Source: Hypericum androsaemum (Eukaryota; Streptophyta; Magnoliopsida; Malpighiales; Hypericaceae). Taken from it: a stretch of 64,000 bases of DNA. The notes beneath the pieces are model-generated. The model was not told where the DNA came from and did no database searches. It was given only the letters and a program-made list of their open reading frames with translations. The position numbers were made by a program, and so were the translations under genes. The stretch is taken from positions 4,518,707-4,582,706 of the forward strand of contig OZ023182.1 in assembly GCA_963995505.1 (NCBI GenBank), read 5' to 3'. Below are positions 25,155 through 36,662 of this stretch, piece by piece. How positions within the stretch are numbered: position 1 is the stretch's first letter; each line of letters starts with the position of its first letter.

Positions 25155-25757
25155 TCACACAGGAATCGGATGTCCAGGCGATCCGGTAGGAGAATCCAGA
25201 TACATATCTGGATCCGGGTCCGAAGATGATCCGGTGGGGGCCGGGTACGAGGACGATCCGATGAGAAGTTCCAGGGTACTTTCCGGAACTGGAATTGAAT
25301 CCATGATCCAGATGATCAGGAGCGGAGGAAAACTATAATAGTAATCCTTAGCGAGGTAGCGGTTTAAGATCAAATCGCTTCGCAGCTCCAGAACAGGAGA
25401 AGGTATCATTTCTCTGCGAAGACCCTTATCCTCAAGATAATGGACCAGACCATAGAGAGCATCTCTATGGGTATTGAACTCGGGTGCCGAGAAGACACTC
25501 ATATCTTCTCGAATTTTCATCGTGACCAGGAGGTCTCGAAACATAGAGGGCCAGTCCTCCCCATGATCGTAACCTCCGGCCCAGATGCACTCTTGTATCT
25601 CCCGGTGAACAGCCTCAATGTGCTCAACAATGACATACATGTCATTCTTGGGCACACGCAGTGGTAAACGGCGCTTCAGAATCTTCTGTCGAAGTTCTGT
25701 TGCACAGAAGTTCAGATACCTGCCTCCAGTAGCCATCAAATCTTGCAACAATTGCAA
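25155..25757 (-). CDS. Unassigned 200-residue ORF in the copia 5' leader
   Basis: Open frame upstream of gag and on the same strand, starting MQLLQDLMATGGRYLN. The first part is rich in charged and aromatic residues, with an EHIEAVHREIQECIWAGGYD segment. The C-terminal 40 residues are Ser/Pro/Asp-rich with two degenerate SSS-P repeats. I recognise no family. It has no stop even though the polyprotein has five. Most copia elements have no gene here; it may be an accessory ORF, a captured gene piece, or chance. A further long frame at 26055-26540 overlaps others in a GC-rich patch and is less convincing. Confidence 0.35.
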   Translation of the reverse strand: MQLLQDLMATGGRYLNFCATELRQKILKRRLPLRVPKNDMYVIVEHIEAVHREIQECIWAGGYDHGEDWPSMFRDLLVTMKIREDMSVFSAPEFNTHRDALYGLVHYLEDKGLRREMIPSPVLELRSDLILNRYLAKDYYYSFPPLLIIWIMDSIPVPESTLELLIGSSSYPAPTGSSSDPDPDMYLDSPTGSPGHPIPV

Positions 25758-26871
25758 TTCAATTTTGGATTAATACTCATATTTTCCCAAAATAGGATTG
25801 AAAAACTCATTTTCCAATCTTTTGATGAACATTTTATTGATCAATTTATGTGATTTTAGTTTAACTTTCACATATCTCGGAACTCGTTCCAAAATATTTT
25901 TAAGTTTATTAAAATATCGTCATAATTTTAATAAACTTAATTGACAAAAATTTCTCGAATTTTTATCAATTTATTAGATTTTAATTGAATAAAAACTGAT
26001 TTTATCCAATTAAAAGAGAAAAAAAATAATTTTTAAGTCCAATTTTGACTTAAGTCAAAATTGACCGTAAATCGGGTTGGGTCGAACCAAGAAACCAGGC
26101 CAATCCGTCCGATTTTTTGATTTTCTTGACCCGGGTATAAATATTTTCGGGAAAAATCGTGAAATTACGATTTTGCCCCTCGCATATTTTCCCCTTGAAT
26201 TTTCTCTCTCTTCGACCGCGAGGACGAAAAATCGTCCGCCGCTCCTCTCCACGACCGCCGCGTAACGGCGGCGAACCACAGGCCGAGACCGGTCGCAATC
26301 GACTCGTCTCGGCCTCGCGAGCACGGCCGTAGCGGCCTCGCGGGCCGTCATCCAGCCGTTCGCCGCCGCGATCGTCTTCTCTGTTCTGCGTCTCTCAGCC
26401 GTCGTCGTCCTCGATCTCGCGATTCCGGCGACGTCGATCCACAAACGTGGTATCGGGTCGTCGGGGCGGCGTCGAAATCGTCGGATTTCCGACGAAATCG
26501 ACGAATTTTGATTTCGGGCGAAATCGCCCAAATCGCCCAATTAGGGTTGATTTCGATTTGGGGATTTTTGAGAAAATTTCCAATTAATCTCCAAGTCTTC
26601 CGAAAATTGCATCGAGGTCCATGACACGCAGGTGCCACGTAAGCGGTCAAAATTTTAGATTGGTACCTTAAGGTTTCGCGCGTGCGCGAATTTGCCCGCG
26701 TGGTTAGGCAAAATTTTAATTTAGTCCCGCTGGTTCCAAATTAATTACATTAAAGTCCAACAGATTATGATTTTCCATAAAATCATGATTAATATGATTT
26801 TTAACTCAATAAATCACATAATTACTTAAATTAAAAAAAATCATATTATCATCAAAACATGGTTTCAACCA

Positions 26872-26884
26872 TGCTCTGATACCA
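26872..26884 (-). other. Primer-binding site (initiator Met tRNA type)
   Basis: On the minus strand the sequence just inside the 5' LTR reads TGGTATCAGAGCA, the complement of the 3' end of plant initiator methionine tRNA and the usual PBS of plant copia elements. Confidence 0.9.
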
Positions 26885-27167
26885 ATTGACGGTTTTGACG
26901 CGTAATTAACGAGTAATTACGTGTTAAAACTGTTTAATTAACAAACTAATTCGTTAATAATAAATCACTTACTTGTTGAAGTAAGAGGTCCACAGGCTCG
27001 GGTCCACAACTTCTTCGTGCTGGTCGAATTACGATCACGTTCGAACGGATCCGTAATCGATTTTCACGAGATTTCCTTTAATCGAAAATCTGATTAAAAT
27101 TCTGGAACTGATCCAGAATTTTCCTTTTGTATTGAGTGGTTGTGGGAAAAGTTACAAATTGGTCCAG

Positions 27168-27197
27168 CCGGATTTCCCCTTTTATAGGGAAATCCGG
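27168..27197 (-). promoter_or_regulatory. Core promoter (TATA box) of the copia 5' LTR inside a perfect inverted repeat
   Basis: CCGGATTTCCC at 27168-27178 and its exact complement GGGAAATCCGG at 27187-27197 flank the 8-bp loop CTTTTATA, which is TATAAAAG on the coding strand. The 3' LTR copy has mismatched arms. The position, between the G-box array and the PBS-proximal U5, fits a retrotransposon core promoter. Confidence 0.6.
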
Positions 27198-27204
27198 ACA
27201 ACCA

Positions 27205-27440
27205 CACATCCGCCACGTGGCACGCCACGTGTCGCCACAGGTCCACCACGTGGCAAAGCTACCTCATAGCTTCGCCACGTGGCGCCACGTGGCGAGGCTA
27301 CACATAGCTTTGACACGTGGCACGCCGCGTGCGTTTGGTCCGCATGTCCGCCACATGGCACGCCACGTGGCAAGGCTACACCTAGCTTTGCCATGTGGCG
27401 CCACGTGGCGCAATGTGGACGCGCCACGTGGGCTGCCACA
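27205..27440 (-). promoter_or_regulatory. G-box (CACGTG) array in the 5' LTR U3
   Basis: Nine CACGTG hexamers, mostly within GCCACGTGGC, plus related CCACATGG and GACGTGG elements occur in about 230 bp just upstream of the TATA box. CACGTG is the core recognised by plant bZIP and bHLH factors (ABRE/G-box). Any role in regulated transcription of the element is inferred. Confidence 0.6.
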
Positions 27441-27596
27441 TGTGACGTCAGCGCCACGTCACGCTGATGTGGCGCTTGCGTAGCTTGGGCCGGTCAACGC
27501 GGGTTGACCGGCCCATCCAACCCAACTTTTTGGGCCTAATGGGCCCGGGCCCAATTAGGCACAATAATAATTGCCTATTGGGCCCAAGGTCCAACA

Positions 27597-27601
27597 ATAT
27601 C
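27597..27601. repeat. Copia target-site duplication, right
   Basis: ATATC next to the LTR terminus CCAACA; matches 18960-18964. Confidence 0.85.
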
Positions 27602-28646
27602 TCTCAAAAGAACCACCAAAGTTATACTATTGGTATCAAGAGTACCACACTTTAGATACCAGATAATGCATATCATATGCACCACAATGATATACGCTAT
27701 TCGAGTACATAATTCAAAGTATCTCCAAAAATATATCTAAACCAAAAATACTTTAAAGTCATGACAAAAATAGATCTGTATATACACCAAGCTACCTTTT
27801 AAAGTACCTAAGTTATTGACGATCAAAAACCCTATTTTGATCTGAGCCACTTGCCGCGTTCTTGGAGGATTTTTGAGGTACCCAAGTAGGACTAAAGTGT
27901 GAAACACAATTGGCCTTCTTTACATGATCAGTTCTTACATAAACTAGTTTAGTTGAAAGCAAGTCAGTCTGGTAAATTATAGGAGTGAATTTTGTGATCA
28001 GAAGTTTTTTTCTTGCTTAGACATTTTCCATATTATGAAATATGGCGTGGGAGTGAATTTCATTGTCATGAACATGTACATTTTGTGTTAAAACTCGATA
28101 TAAAGGCAGAAGTAATTGTGTTAAAACTTGATAAAAGACAAAAGTCTACGAGGTTTCGCACGAATTTCATTGTCGTTCTATCTCCCCGTGGGAGGGACTA
28201 GGTGTTCTCTGTTTCTGAAAGGCAATAGTCGGGTGTTCTCAATCTTATCTATTCTAATTTCGAGATTTACGTGGTACTTTTTAATCAGTTGATGCATTTA
28301 AGAGAAGAGGTACATACTTTATAATCTCCGGATAAGTGAAAATTATGTGTAATGAACAAGAACAATATCACACCGAGTACTCTTTTTTTTTTAGAGGCAC
28401 ACCGAGTACTCAGCTACAAAGAATCACATGATCTATTCCAACTTTGCTGTCCAGCGAGAAAAATTCTACAAGTAAAATCATCGACTCGGCGGCGTGGATC
28501 CTCGGCGACCATAATCATCCTCCGATTATGCAACGATTATATCTTTCGAGTGTCTGATTACCGAGTATCGGCCGCGAAAAATCTCTTGCATCGACCATCA
28601 ATTGCCAAGTTAAATATGAATGGCAAGGGTGGAGAAATGGATGAAC
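27602..28646. other. AT-rich spacer between the copia element and the FAP2-like gene
   Basis: No coding or RNA gene supported. The part nearest 28646 should hold the FAP2-like 3' UTR. Confidence 0.4.
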
Positions 28647-31059
28647 TCAACACTTGCTAATGATACTAGCTACATTCTTGCCAATCTCTTGCTTTGTTTG
28701 CTCGGATACGGGAACATCTCCGATGTACATGTCAAAGAAGGCCGCTGTGAATAAGACATCGATACCAGTTAGCTCCCCTCGAACTTTGCAAAATGAACGT
28801 GGAAATACAAGGATAATTAACTTACTGCAGAGTTCCTTGCTATGGACTACTCCGATTTGATTGCCTTCAACTGCAAAAAAGTATAAAATTTCAGTCTCTA
28901 TATATCCACGTCCATGGCTTTCACCTCACCCATTTGAAAACACAATTCCTACCGCTCAAACTTACTTTCGGTTATTAGCTTCCCATCAGCTGTACGTCGG
29001 AATTCAACTGTTGTTCCCTGTGCCAAGATCATCAAAGTTGCTTAGCTTCACAAAACATAGTCAAAAGTTCGAGGATGCACTAACAAGTGTGGGAAGAGAA
29101 CGTACCGCAGCTATGGGGATATCCTTTGTGAAGAAGGAACCAAATGTTCTCAGGCAACTGAAATCAGTGCCAGGGTTTGTCTGACAGAAGCCACAAATGG
29201 AAAAACGCGCGGTCAGGCCAAAGAAGAGTTTGTCCCTTCGATCCAAGAATCAGTATAACCCAGAAAATCCAAGGGAAAACCAGATTCCAGAATGTGTACC
29301 TTCAGCAGGCGAGCACGCAGCGATTTCTCAAATGCACTACAGGGACATGAAGCAAGCGCATTTAAGTGACCGCCACAGCTTACCAGTTACTTGATCCCAA
29401 ATAACAACAGAAAGAGCTAATGTTTTTCAAATAATATAAACAATAATGACCATTACAGAAGTCAGCTAAATAATTCTCATTTTTGACTTGTGCTTCAAGT
29501 AAGGGCATTCATATTCGACATTGTTAAACAAGGACCCTGGAATAGAATACGACTTACTCTCGCACGGTACTGATTTTCATCCCGTTGCAGTTGATGACGA
29601 GGCGTACACTCATGCCTATGTCCTCCCTGAAACAAGCTCACAGTAATTCAATCAGAATTCAGGACGGAGCCGTGCATCTGGTAACGAATAATCTACTTGG
29701 GAAAATTCTCTCGCTGGTTTCCAATGATATAATTGTCAGACTAAAGTTAGTGAGTTCAACTTCCAAAAAAGTGGTTTTAAAATGAAGGTAAAACGTATAC
29801 ATTCAGACCATATAAGAAGATTGGGAGTTGGAAACTCTAAGCCCATTATAAATCAATTCTTGTTCATATACCTGAGTAGGTCCTGAAAGAATTCGTGGCG
29901 TTTGTCCAATTCATTGACCGGAAAAGAAGCATATTTTGGGCCTAATTTCTGACAGACTGAGTTTGGATGAACATCTACAGACCAATAATAACCGAGTTGA
30001 TGACATGGATTAAAAAATGATTAAAGGCAGACTAAGCAAAATGTAAGAATGCTCACAAAAACCAAAGGTATAGACTTTCAGAGATTTTATTTTGATTATC
30101 TTCATGGTTCTGGACCCTGTTCCAACAAGGACCTGAGGGAAAAAAGGCTTTGACTTAATTTGACCGTAAAAAATGCCTGAAAAAAAGATCTTTAGATAAT
30201 TCATGAAGATACCTCTGAAGCTAGACAAGATTTACTCTGTCTGGCCCAGATATTCTCCAAAGTCAATGGTAAGCCTGTTCTAAGCTCCACTGCATTCGTC
30301 ACGTCGCTCAACTCTGGAAATGAGCATCCCGTACATCCATGACGCTCCACTTCACAAGGCTTTTGGTCGGGGGATGCTTGTAGCTGAGCATCACCATTAC
30401 CAAGTGAAAGAGAGAGTGCCTTCAAGGACCTGACATCCATAAGAAAATAACAAATTGCTGAAGGTAAATTTGTCGAAGCGATGGATGATTCAGAAAAGAC
30501 AAGTCATAATATAATAGAAGCCTTAATATCAACCCGCTAAAATTTTGTAACGGAAAAGAACTTACATGTTATCAATTGGTGGCACCAGGGCTGCAGCTAA
30601 AGAGAGGAATGACAGAGAATTCAGCTTTTCGGGTTCTCTGACCAGTAACCTCGTTACAAACCTCGAGACATTGCCAAAAACAAATGGAGGAGAAGTTCCC
30701 GTCTTTATCCCAGCACCAAACTGACGAACACAGGGGGAAGGAGAATGGTCAATTGCACTATCACATTCTCCGGTCACCGACATATTATGATCGCCCGATA
30801 TTAGCCTTCTCAAGTTCGAACCAGATGTACGCGTAAACCGAAAGAGTAAACCTCCAGCGAGCTTGGAGATGCGGCTAACAGCTTCTTGAAAGGCAACGCC
30901 TCCTGGGGCATGAAACCCTCTGGATTGCTGATTAGAATTATCCTCGAACGAACTAACACGCGATATCAAGGGGCCTTTAACGATATGAAACAAGATGGGA
31001 TCCATTGGAAAGACGTATCTACCGTCTTTGTCCATGGAGAACAACCAATGATCCCACAT
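28647..31059 (-). CDS. FAP2: Fatty-acid-binding protein 2-like (chalcone isomerase fold)
   Basis: Ten exons, minus strand: 31059-30566, 30429-30213, 30132-30057, 29974-29872, 29626-29558, 29336-29300, 29180-29106, 29017-28966, 28870-28826, 28744-28647; every phase agrees (421 residues). The long first exon (start MWDHWLFSMDKDGRYVFPMD) matches the N-terminal extension of Arabidopsis FAP2. The chalcone isomerase-like domain starts at VLVGTGSRTMKIIKIKSLKV and continues through LGPKYASFPVNELDKRHEFF, DIGMSVRLVINCNGMK, TFGSFFTKDIPIAA and GNQIGVVHSKELC to FDMYIGDVPVSEQTKQEIG. FAP proteins share the fold of chalcone isomerase but bind fatty acids in plastids and are not flavonoid enzymes. The N-terminal extension separates this from plain CHI. 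The gene looks intact. Confidence 0.94.
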
Positions 31060-33536
31060 AGCCAGGCCACTCTGTGGGCTAACGCCCGGCTCGGAAAGAT
31101 CACAACTTTACAAAATGAACAGCCAACGACCCAACTAAACAGATCCAACTACCTACCTGCACACAAAGCAAAAAAGAATTATTTACACCAATTCCAAAAC
31201 CCGGATCATCATCGATGCAGATTCCAACAACGAGGCCAAGTGGGTCAAAATGCTGAAATTAAATAGGAAAAAAAAAAGAACCAATGCAAAGAAAGCAACC
31301 ACAAAAGAGAGGAAATTCCCAATACCCGGTTGGTCAGCTGCTGCAAAGTCCTTCCCTTTTCCTTCTCTCACGTTTACTTTACTTCCTAAAAGGTCCGTCC
31401 TTTCCTGTAGAAACCGGCATTTCTTATTAGTCCTCCTTCCTTTGGTTCATAAAAAATCCAATAAAAGAAGCAAAGGGAAAAAAACCCATAAAAATGGAGA
31501 CCAACTTTACCTGGATCAACAAGAAGAGCACAATTTCTTGATTGAGCAGGATTTGGAATTTAGGGTTGCTTTGGTTTACCCTCGTTTCTATTTCCTATGT
31601 TGTGGGTTCGATTGATTATTTTATTTATTTAAGGGGAGGGAAGGAAGGAAGGAAGGAAGGAACGCGAAAGAGAAGGAGGGGAAATGGAATATTCTTAAAC
31701 AAGGAGAAGTCATTCTAAAATAGGGGAAAGGGGGGAAAGGGGGGAGAGAGAGAGAAAAAGGACTTTCTTTCTTCCGGAAAAAGTTGGACCACCTTTTTTG
31801 GTTTTATAATTTTCTATCGGATTCATTAGTCTGACTAATTATAATTTTAACTGCATAGAAAATTAGAATATTTGAACCGATACAACTCTCATATTTAACA
31901 TTTGTTATATTTTTAAAAATTCGAATTAGAAAATTATTATATTAGAATAATCCACCACCAATTAATTGAAATAGTTGTTAGTAGTTGGACTACGAGGTGG
32001 GCGCTGTTTATTTTCTTACACGTCATGGTTCCTGTCGTCGCTCGCGCGGCGGTGGGATTTTGGTCACGCGCGCTATTTGCGCTAAGGGTTCGTTTGGACG
32101 GCGGAGAAAGACACGCATAAACCCGGTTGTTGACTCTTCCCCGTCCTTGTCCCAAACTATACCCGGAAGATTTTTCTAGCAAATCAGAAAGGTTACTTGT
32201 TGTCCATGTTTGTTAGTTATATTTTAGTATTAAGAGTTGAATATTATTGAGTTTTGAGTACTACCTCTCTTAACTGTAGTTTATATTCGTAAAATTTTAA
32301 ATTAATTTTTATTTACTTAGTCTCAGATTTATTTATGGCTTGAAAAAAAAAAGAGGAAAGAAGTTGAGCAATATTTCTTCACTTCAGACTCGGAAGTAAA
32401 CTGATTTCTTTTGATTACGTATTAGAAAGAAAGAAGTTGACTTCTTATATCTTTACAAATAATTTAACAATCCAACGGCAATAACCCATTTCAATCTTAC
32501 CTATCGGTTATATTTTAATTGCTCCAGTACTTAGCTAATTTTGTTTAAATTTGATTAGCAACACCGATGGTCAAATATTTGAGAGCGAGATTATTTTAAC
32601 CAAAGAGCTGATGATAGGGACGGATTTGGTAAGAACTAGAGTTTAGCTAAACCCTAAACTCTAAACCCAAAACTAGATTAGTTCCACTCAATTCGGTCTA
32701 TATATATTTACAGCAAACGGGGTGGATCTCCCGGTTGCGGTGCTGTTATTGCACGTGAGGTTTCTAAAGTCGGTTGTCGTTTTCCAATTTGGGCAGTGGA
32801 AGAAGGGGGTCTGTTGTACAAGTTTTGAGGAAGGCCCCACCGTCGGATCAGTGTCTGTGTCAACGTCGTGTCTAGTTGAGCTGGTCGACAACTCGGTCGG
32901 AACTTGGACTGTAATATTCGTCGTATACATTTCTCCGTCAGATTTAATGTATCGAGTCACTATTATTATGCCGGTGGGTATCCTAGTGAAGAAGTTAGCT
33001 TTTTTAGAATTAGTGAAGTAGTTAGCTAATATCACCACTTTGATTGAAGCTAATCAATGGTTTTTGGATTGGGGAAAATATAATTAATTAAATTCTCAGC
33101 ACACGACCAATAAAATAAAATCTAAACATTGAGTGAAAAAATATATTTTTAGGTGATATCACTTGGTATATGAAATCTATTGAATCAGCTATTCCGTATG
33201 ATTCTTGAACGGTAAAAAATTTCTTCCGACAATTATTTATTATTAATGTATTTCCAACTACTCGAATCTGATTCGTTTTGGGATAGTGAAAATTGTTGAA
33301 AGAGCCCTCAAAGCATCCTTGCCACAAGGATCTTTCTTGCTCAAAACTAGAATAGACATATGATGGGGGGATTCAACAATATCGAGCAGAAAACCATGAA
33401 AGATGTACCGGGATGGTCCGAATGACATCCGATTAGAAGTTGTGGCAATTATAATAAAGGAACAAATATGAATCCTCGCAAGATCATTCATGTTGGCATC
33501 CTCGTCGGCCTAATGAATGCCATTTGAAGTGGTTTC
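31060..33536. other. FAP2-like promoter/5' UTR and AT-rich spacer
   Basis: The part up to about 31620 should hold the FAP2-like 5' UTR. A (GGAA)n run lies at about 31643-31664 and purine-rich tracts at 31715-31760. The rest is AT-rich with no supported gene. The segment just before 33537 is the uL24 3' UTR. Confidence 0.4.
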
Positions 33537-35016
33537 TCAAAGGTCAGGCATACCCTTTCCGGTTTTAGAATCGTACGTTTTCTCCAAGACGAGGTCCATA
33601 GGAGTATCCCTCGGGCCAGCTGGAAGGAAAGGAAAAAAGAAACAGCCAAGTGTTATTTCATTTGCTGGCGTGTAAGAAGACCAAGAAACATAAAATTGCT
33701 ATAAGAGTCCAATACGGTTCAAATAGCATGCACTAGTTAAATGCTTTACACGAGGGAAGTATGTATCACAGATGTATATTTCATTGGCAAACCTACAAGA
33801 ACGTGAATTGTGTTCCTGCACGCGATTGTCATGCGTATTGAAAACCAACTTTCCATTTCAATTATTCCCATCTTACATCAAGACTAACTTATTCAACTTT
33901 TGTACGGTACAACAAGTTACTTAGATCAACTAGTGAGAAAGTTACTTATATCAACTGGTGATGAACTTGTTCTAACTAGAGATCTCGCGTTCAAACCATT
34001 TGGAATACACCAGTGTAAAATATTTGTTGGGATTCCATAACAAGGTTTCACTACCAAATCCTCCAGCATCCCACGGTCATCAGACCATCCTGACTAAAGA
34101 TCTAAGAAAACTTGTAAAATCAACAATTTTGAGGCCATGGCCTATGTACTCGCAGGATTGGATTGGATTGTTGCCATTGCCTATGCATTCTCAGGATTGG
34201 ATGAGCAAAGATTTAAATTAATAAACCAGCAACAAGCTCTACGATCTCAAGGCTGTCAACACACAGCTATCCTTCTACTATGCATTCCCCATCTACAATA
34301 AGAGCAATCATGTGATAAGCAATATGAAATTACCAGCAGTAGGTCTTGGAGTTGTCCTTATCTTTAAGATGTCAGGACGGGGAATAATGGATCCAGATGT
34401 TCCTATACCTCGAGCAACTCTAACTTTTGTTCCATCTTCTAGATACCTGGTTCCAACTTTGCAAGGTCTCCTGTACACACAGCATTTCAACAGAGGACAG
34501 ACATTAACCCTCTAAATTTACAGGAAGCTGATAATCAGCGAGCTGCGGAGGCGCAACCAATACCCGGTGACAGGATCAACAACTTGAACATTTGAAACAT
34601 GGAGTGGAGCTTCAATAGAAAAGATTCCGCCTTCGTGATTTTCAGATCCTTTGATATGCTTCTTCACCTGCAGACAATAAGCTTCAACTCAATCAAACCC
34701 CCCACCAACATCAAGACTATCGTTACACCCACTATAGCCAGGATAAAACAATCACCCACCAGGTTTTTACCCTCGACAATGACCCGGTTTTGAGATCGAA
34801 TGACGCGCTTAATAACCCCGGTCTCGCCTTTATCCTTTCCCCTAGTTATCATCACCTGCAAAACACCAAGACCAAACCAATCACAACAACGAGAAATCAA
34901 AAAAGGACCAAAGAAAGGAGAAGAGTCATATTAAAATGAACAATCGGGGCAGTTACATTATCGCCTCGGAGTATTTTCCAGTGCCTAATCAGCTTCTCTG
35001 CAGCCTTCCAACCCAT
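33537..35016 (-). CDS. Mitochondrial 50S ribosomal protein L24 (uL24m), KOW domain
   Basis: Five exons: 35016-34957, 34855-34760, 34667-34564, 34470-34334, 33619-33537; phases agree (159 residues, the length I recall for the Arabidopsis protein). uL24 is an early assembly protein of the large ribosomal subunit that binds 23S-type rRNA. The KOW motif is in exons 1-2 ([20 protein letters not shown]), followed by VEGKNLVKKHIKG and [16 protein letters not shown]. The C-terminal half has [29 protein letters not shown] and the final TGKGMPDL, as in the plant mitochondrial form; plastid uL24 has a transit peptide and a different tail. No cleavable presequence is obvious. The last intron is 714 bp. 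The gene appears intact. Confidence 0.94.
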
Positions 35017-35445
35017 TTCTCCTGAAAAAACAGAGTAAACCCACAAAAACAGAACTTCAGGAACAAGAAGCCAGTGATTTTCATCTGTGGGACATTTCGT
35101 CGACCAGCTGGCGGGCAAACATGAGAACCCGCTCGAGACAAAGTCGGGACGAAATCAGAGGACCATCTAAGAAACCAACATCGAATTACCTCGGAGAAAG
35201 CTTGGTCCGAAGTCCTCGGCGGAATTGGGAGGCAGGCTGGGATTTAGGGTTTATTGACTTTCTTTCCTTAATTTTCCTAACGGGTTAAGAGGCGCAGTGC
35301 AGGTGCAGCTGGAAGGAGGACGACGGTGGGCGAGCCGAGGGTGTTTTTCTTGGCCTGTGAATTGACGATTCTGACCTTCGGCTGGGTCAGATGACCAAAT
35401 TTGAATTAGTTACGCTCTTGGGCCTGTGTCAAATGCCATGCATTA
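35017..35445. other. uL24m promoter region
   Basis: Upstream region of the uL24m gene, ending at the target duplication of the MULE. Nothing else is recognised. Confidence 0.4.
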
Positions 35446-35453
35446 GTTTTAAA
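35446..35453. repeat. MULE target-site duplication, left
   Basis: GTTTTAAA directly precedes the GGGTTTTTT terminus; the identical octamer follows the other end at 45460-45467. Confidence 0.8.
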
Positions 35454-35640
35454 GGGTTTTTTTTTCTGAATGGTGTTACTATTCACTACTTTTTGTGAAA
35501 AAAGCGTCCGATTTGAAAGTATTGCGGGGACGGTGTTCACGTGGCACGGACGCCGAAAAAAGTCGGATCTTGGTCCAAGATCCGACCGTTTTTGTCGGAT
35601 GACCAAGATTCGACTTTTTTTGTCGGATCTTGGTCGATAA
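35454..35640. repeat. MULE terminal inverted repeat, left
   Basis: Matches the reverse complement of the right end with few substitutions, including TGGTGTTACTATTCAC, GTATTGCGGGGACGGTGT and CACGTGGCACGGACGCCG. The inner part is made of GTCGGATCTTGG palindromic units. Confidence 0.9.
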
Positions 35641-35759
35641 TCCTATCCGGTATAAAGTGGATTTCCGAAGGATATCGAGATCCAACTATAACAAGATCCA
35701 ACAAAAAAAGTCAGATTTCGGTCGGTATAAACACCAAAATCCGACTTTTTCCGTCGCTC

Positions 35760-36115
35760 ACACTCCCGTCCCCGATATCGCCTTCCCGTCTGTCCTGCTC
35801 GCCTCGCCGCTCCCCGCTCCCATCTCGCCGCTCCTGCTCGCCTCGCCGCTCCCTGCTCCCCGCTCCCCGCTCCCGCTCCCGCTCCCCTCTCCCCGCCCCC
35901 GCTCTCCGGTCCCCGGTCCCCGCCCCCGCCCACGCTCCCCGCTCCCCGCCCCCGCTCCCCGCCCCCCGCCCCCGCTCCCCGCTCCCCGCCCCCGCCCCCC
36001 GCCCCCGCCCCCCGCCGCCGTCCCCCGCTCCCCGCTCCCCGCCCCCGCCCCCGCTCCCCGCCCCCGCCCCTGCTCCCGCTCGCCGGCTCGCCCGCCTCTC
36101 GGTCCGGCCCCCGAC
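35760..36115. repeat. C-rich (CCCGCTCCC)n low-complexity tract
   Basis: About 350 bp made of C runs with regularly spaced G and T, and almost no A. The minus strand therefore carries dozens of G3-G6 runs. It lies between the left TIR and the PMD start codon. A splice-donor-like ATTAG/GTAAATT at 36126 directly follows it, so it may be a 5' exon or UTR of the PMD gene. Confidence 0.85.
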
Positions 36116-36299
36116 GTCGTATTAGGTAAATTTTTTAATTAGTTAATTGTGAATGTTAGTTAATTGGTAAATTGGTGATGTTAGTTAATTGGTTAATTGT
36201 TGATGTTAGTTAATTGGTTAATTGTTGATGTTTTTTTTTTTAGGGATGTTAATTGTTGATGTTGGTTAATTGTAATTTGTAGATAATTGATTTAAAAAA

Positions 36300-36520
36300 A
36301 TTTGGTCCGAATGGTGCAACCAAAATTTCGGTCTGACCGGTCTGGCCAAAAAATTGATCAGACCAAATTGACCAATTTATGGTCCGACCGGTTTGATCGA
36401 AAAATGGTCCGACCGGTTTGACCGAAAAATGGTCCGACCGATTTGACCGAAAGATGGTCCGGCCAGTTTGACCAAAATAAGGTCTGAGTGGTTTGACCGT
36501 TAAACAATGTGACCGTAATA
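36300..36520. repeat. Tandem GGTCCGACCGGTTTGACCGAAAA repeat
   Basis: Imperfect units of roughly 25-30 bp around GGTCCGACCGG and TTGACCGAAAAAT, between the C-rich tract and the PMD gene. The same motif recurs near the opposite MULE end at about 44515-44605 (CCGACCGGTCCGACC). Confidence 0.7.
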
Positions 36521-36662
36521 TGGTCTGTAATAACGCTATTTTAATTAATTTTTTGATTAATGTTCTAATTGTTCAATGTTTAACATTGTTGGATTTGCTA
36601 AGTTTGTTAATATATTGGTAAGTTAATATAATGTTCTAATATGTCTATTGTGTTGTTTAGAT

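Larger units (their letters stand above)
18965..27596 (-). mobile_element. Ty1/copia LTR retrotransposon, full-length but inactive
   Basis: 8632 bp, coding on the minus strand. Two LTRs in direct orientation start TGACGG and end CCAACA (plus-strand view), and a 5-bp target duplication ATATC lies at 18960-18964 and 27597-27601. Order from the 5' LTR (high coordinates): PBS matching initiator Met tRNA, a leader of about 2.1 kb, then gag, protease, integrase, reverse transcriptase and RNase H in one frame, then PPT and 3' LTR. Integrase before reverse transcriptase makes it copia. The two LTRs differ by many substitutions and small indels, so the insertion is not recent. Five in-frame stops disable the polyprotein. 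Confidence 0.96.
26887..27596 (-). repeat. Copia 5' LTR
   Basis: 710 bp. On the coding strand U3 comes first (27596 downward) and holds a dense array of GCCACGTGGC palindromes at about 27208-27435. A TATA box (CTATAAAAG) follows at about 27179-27188, then R and U5 down to 26887. Confidence 0.95.

Noticed and set aside
26055..26650. Arg-rich frames on the minus strand in the copia leader
   Set aside because: GC-rich patch with three overlapping frames and no domain. Only 25155-25757 is kept, and at low confidence.
35541..36142. Long Pro/Arg/Ser-rich frames in the C-rich tract
   Set aside because: Low-complexity sequence is open in several frames at once. It could be a 5' exon, but no protein family supports it.
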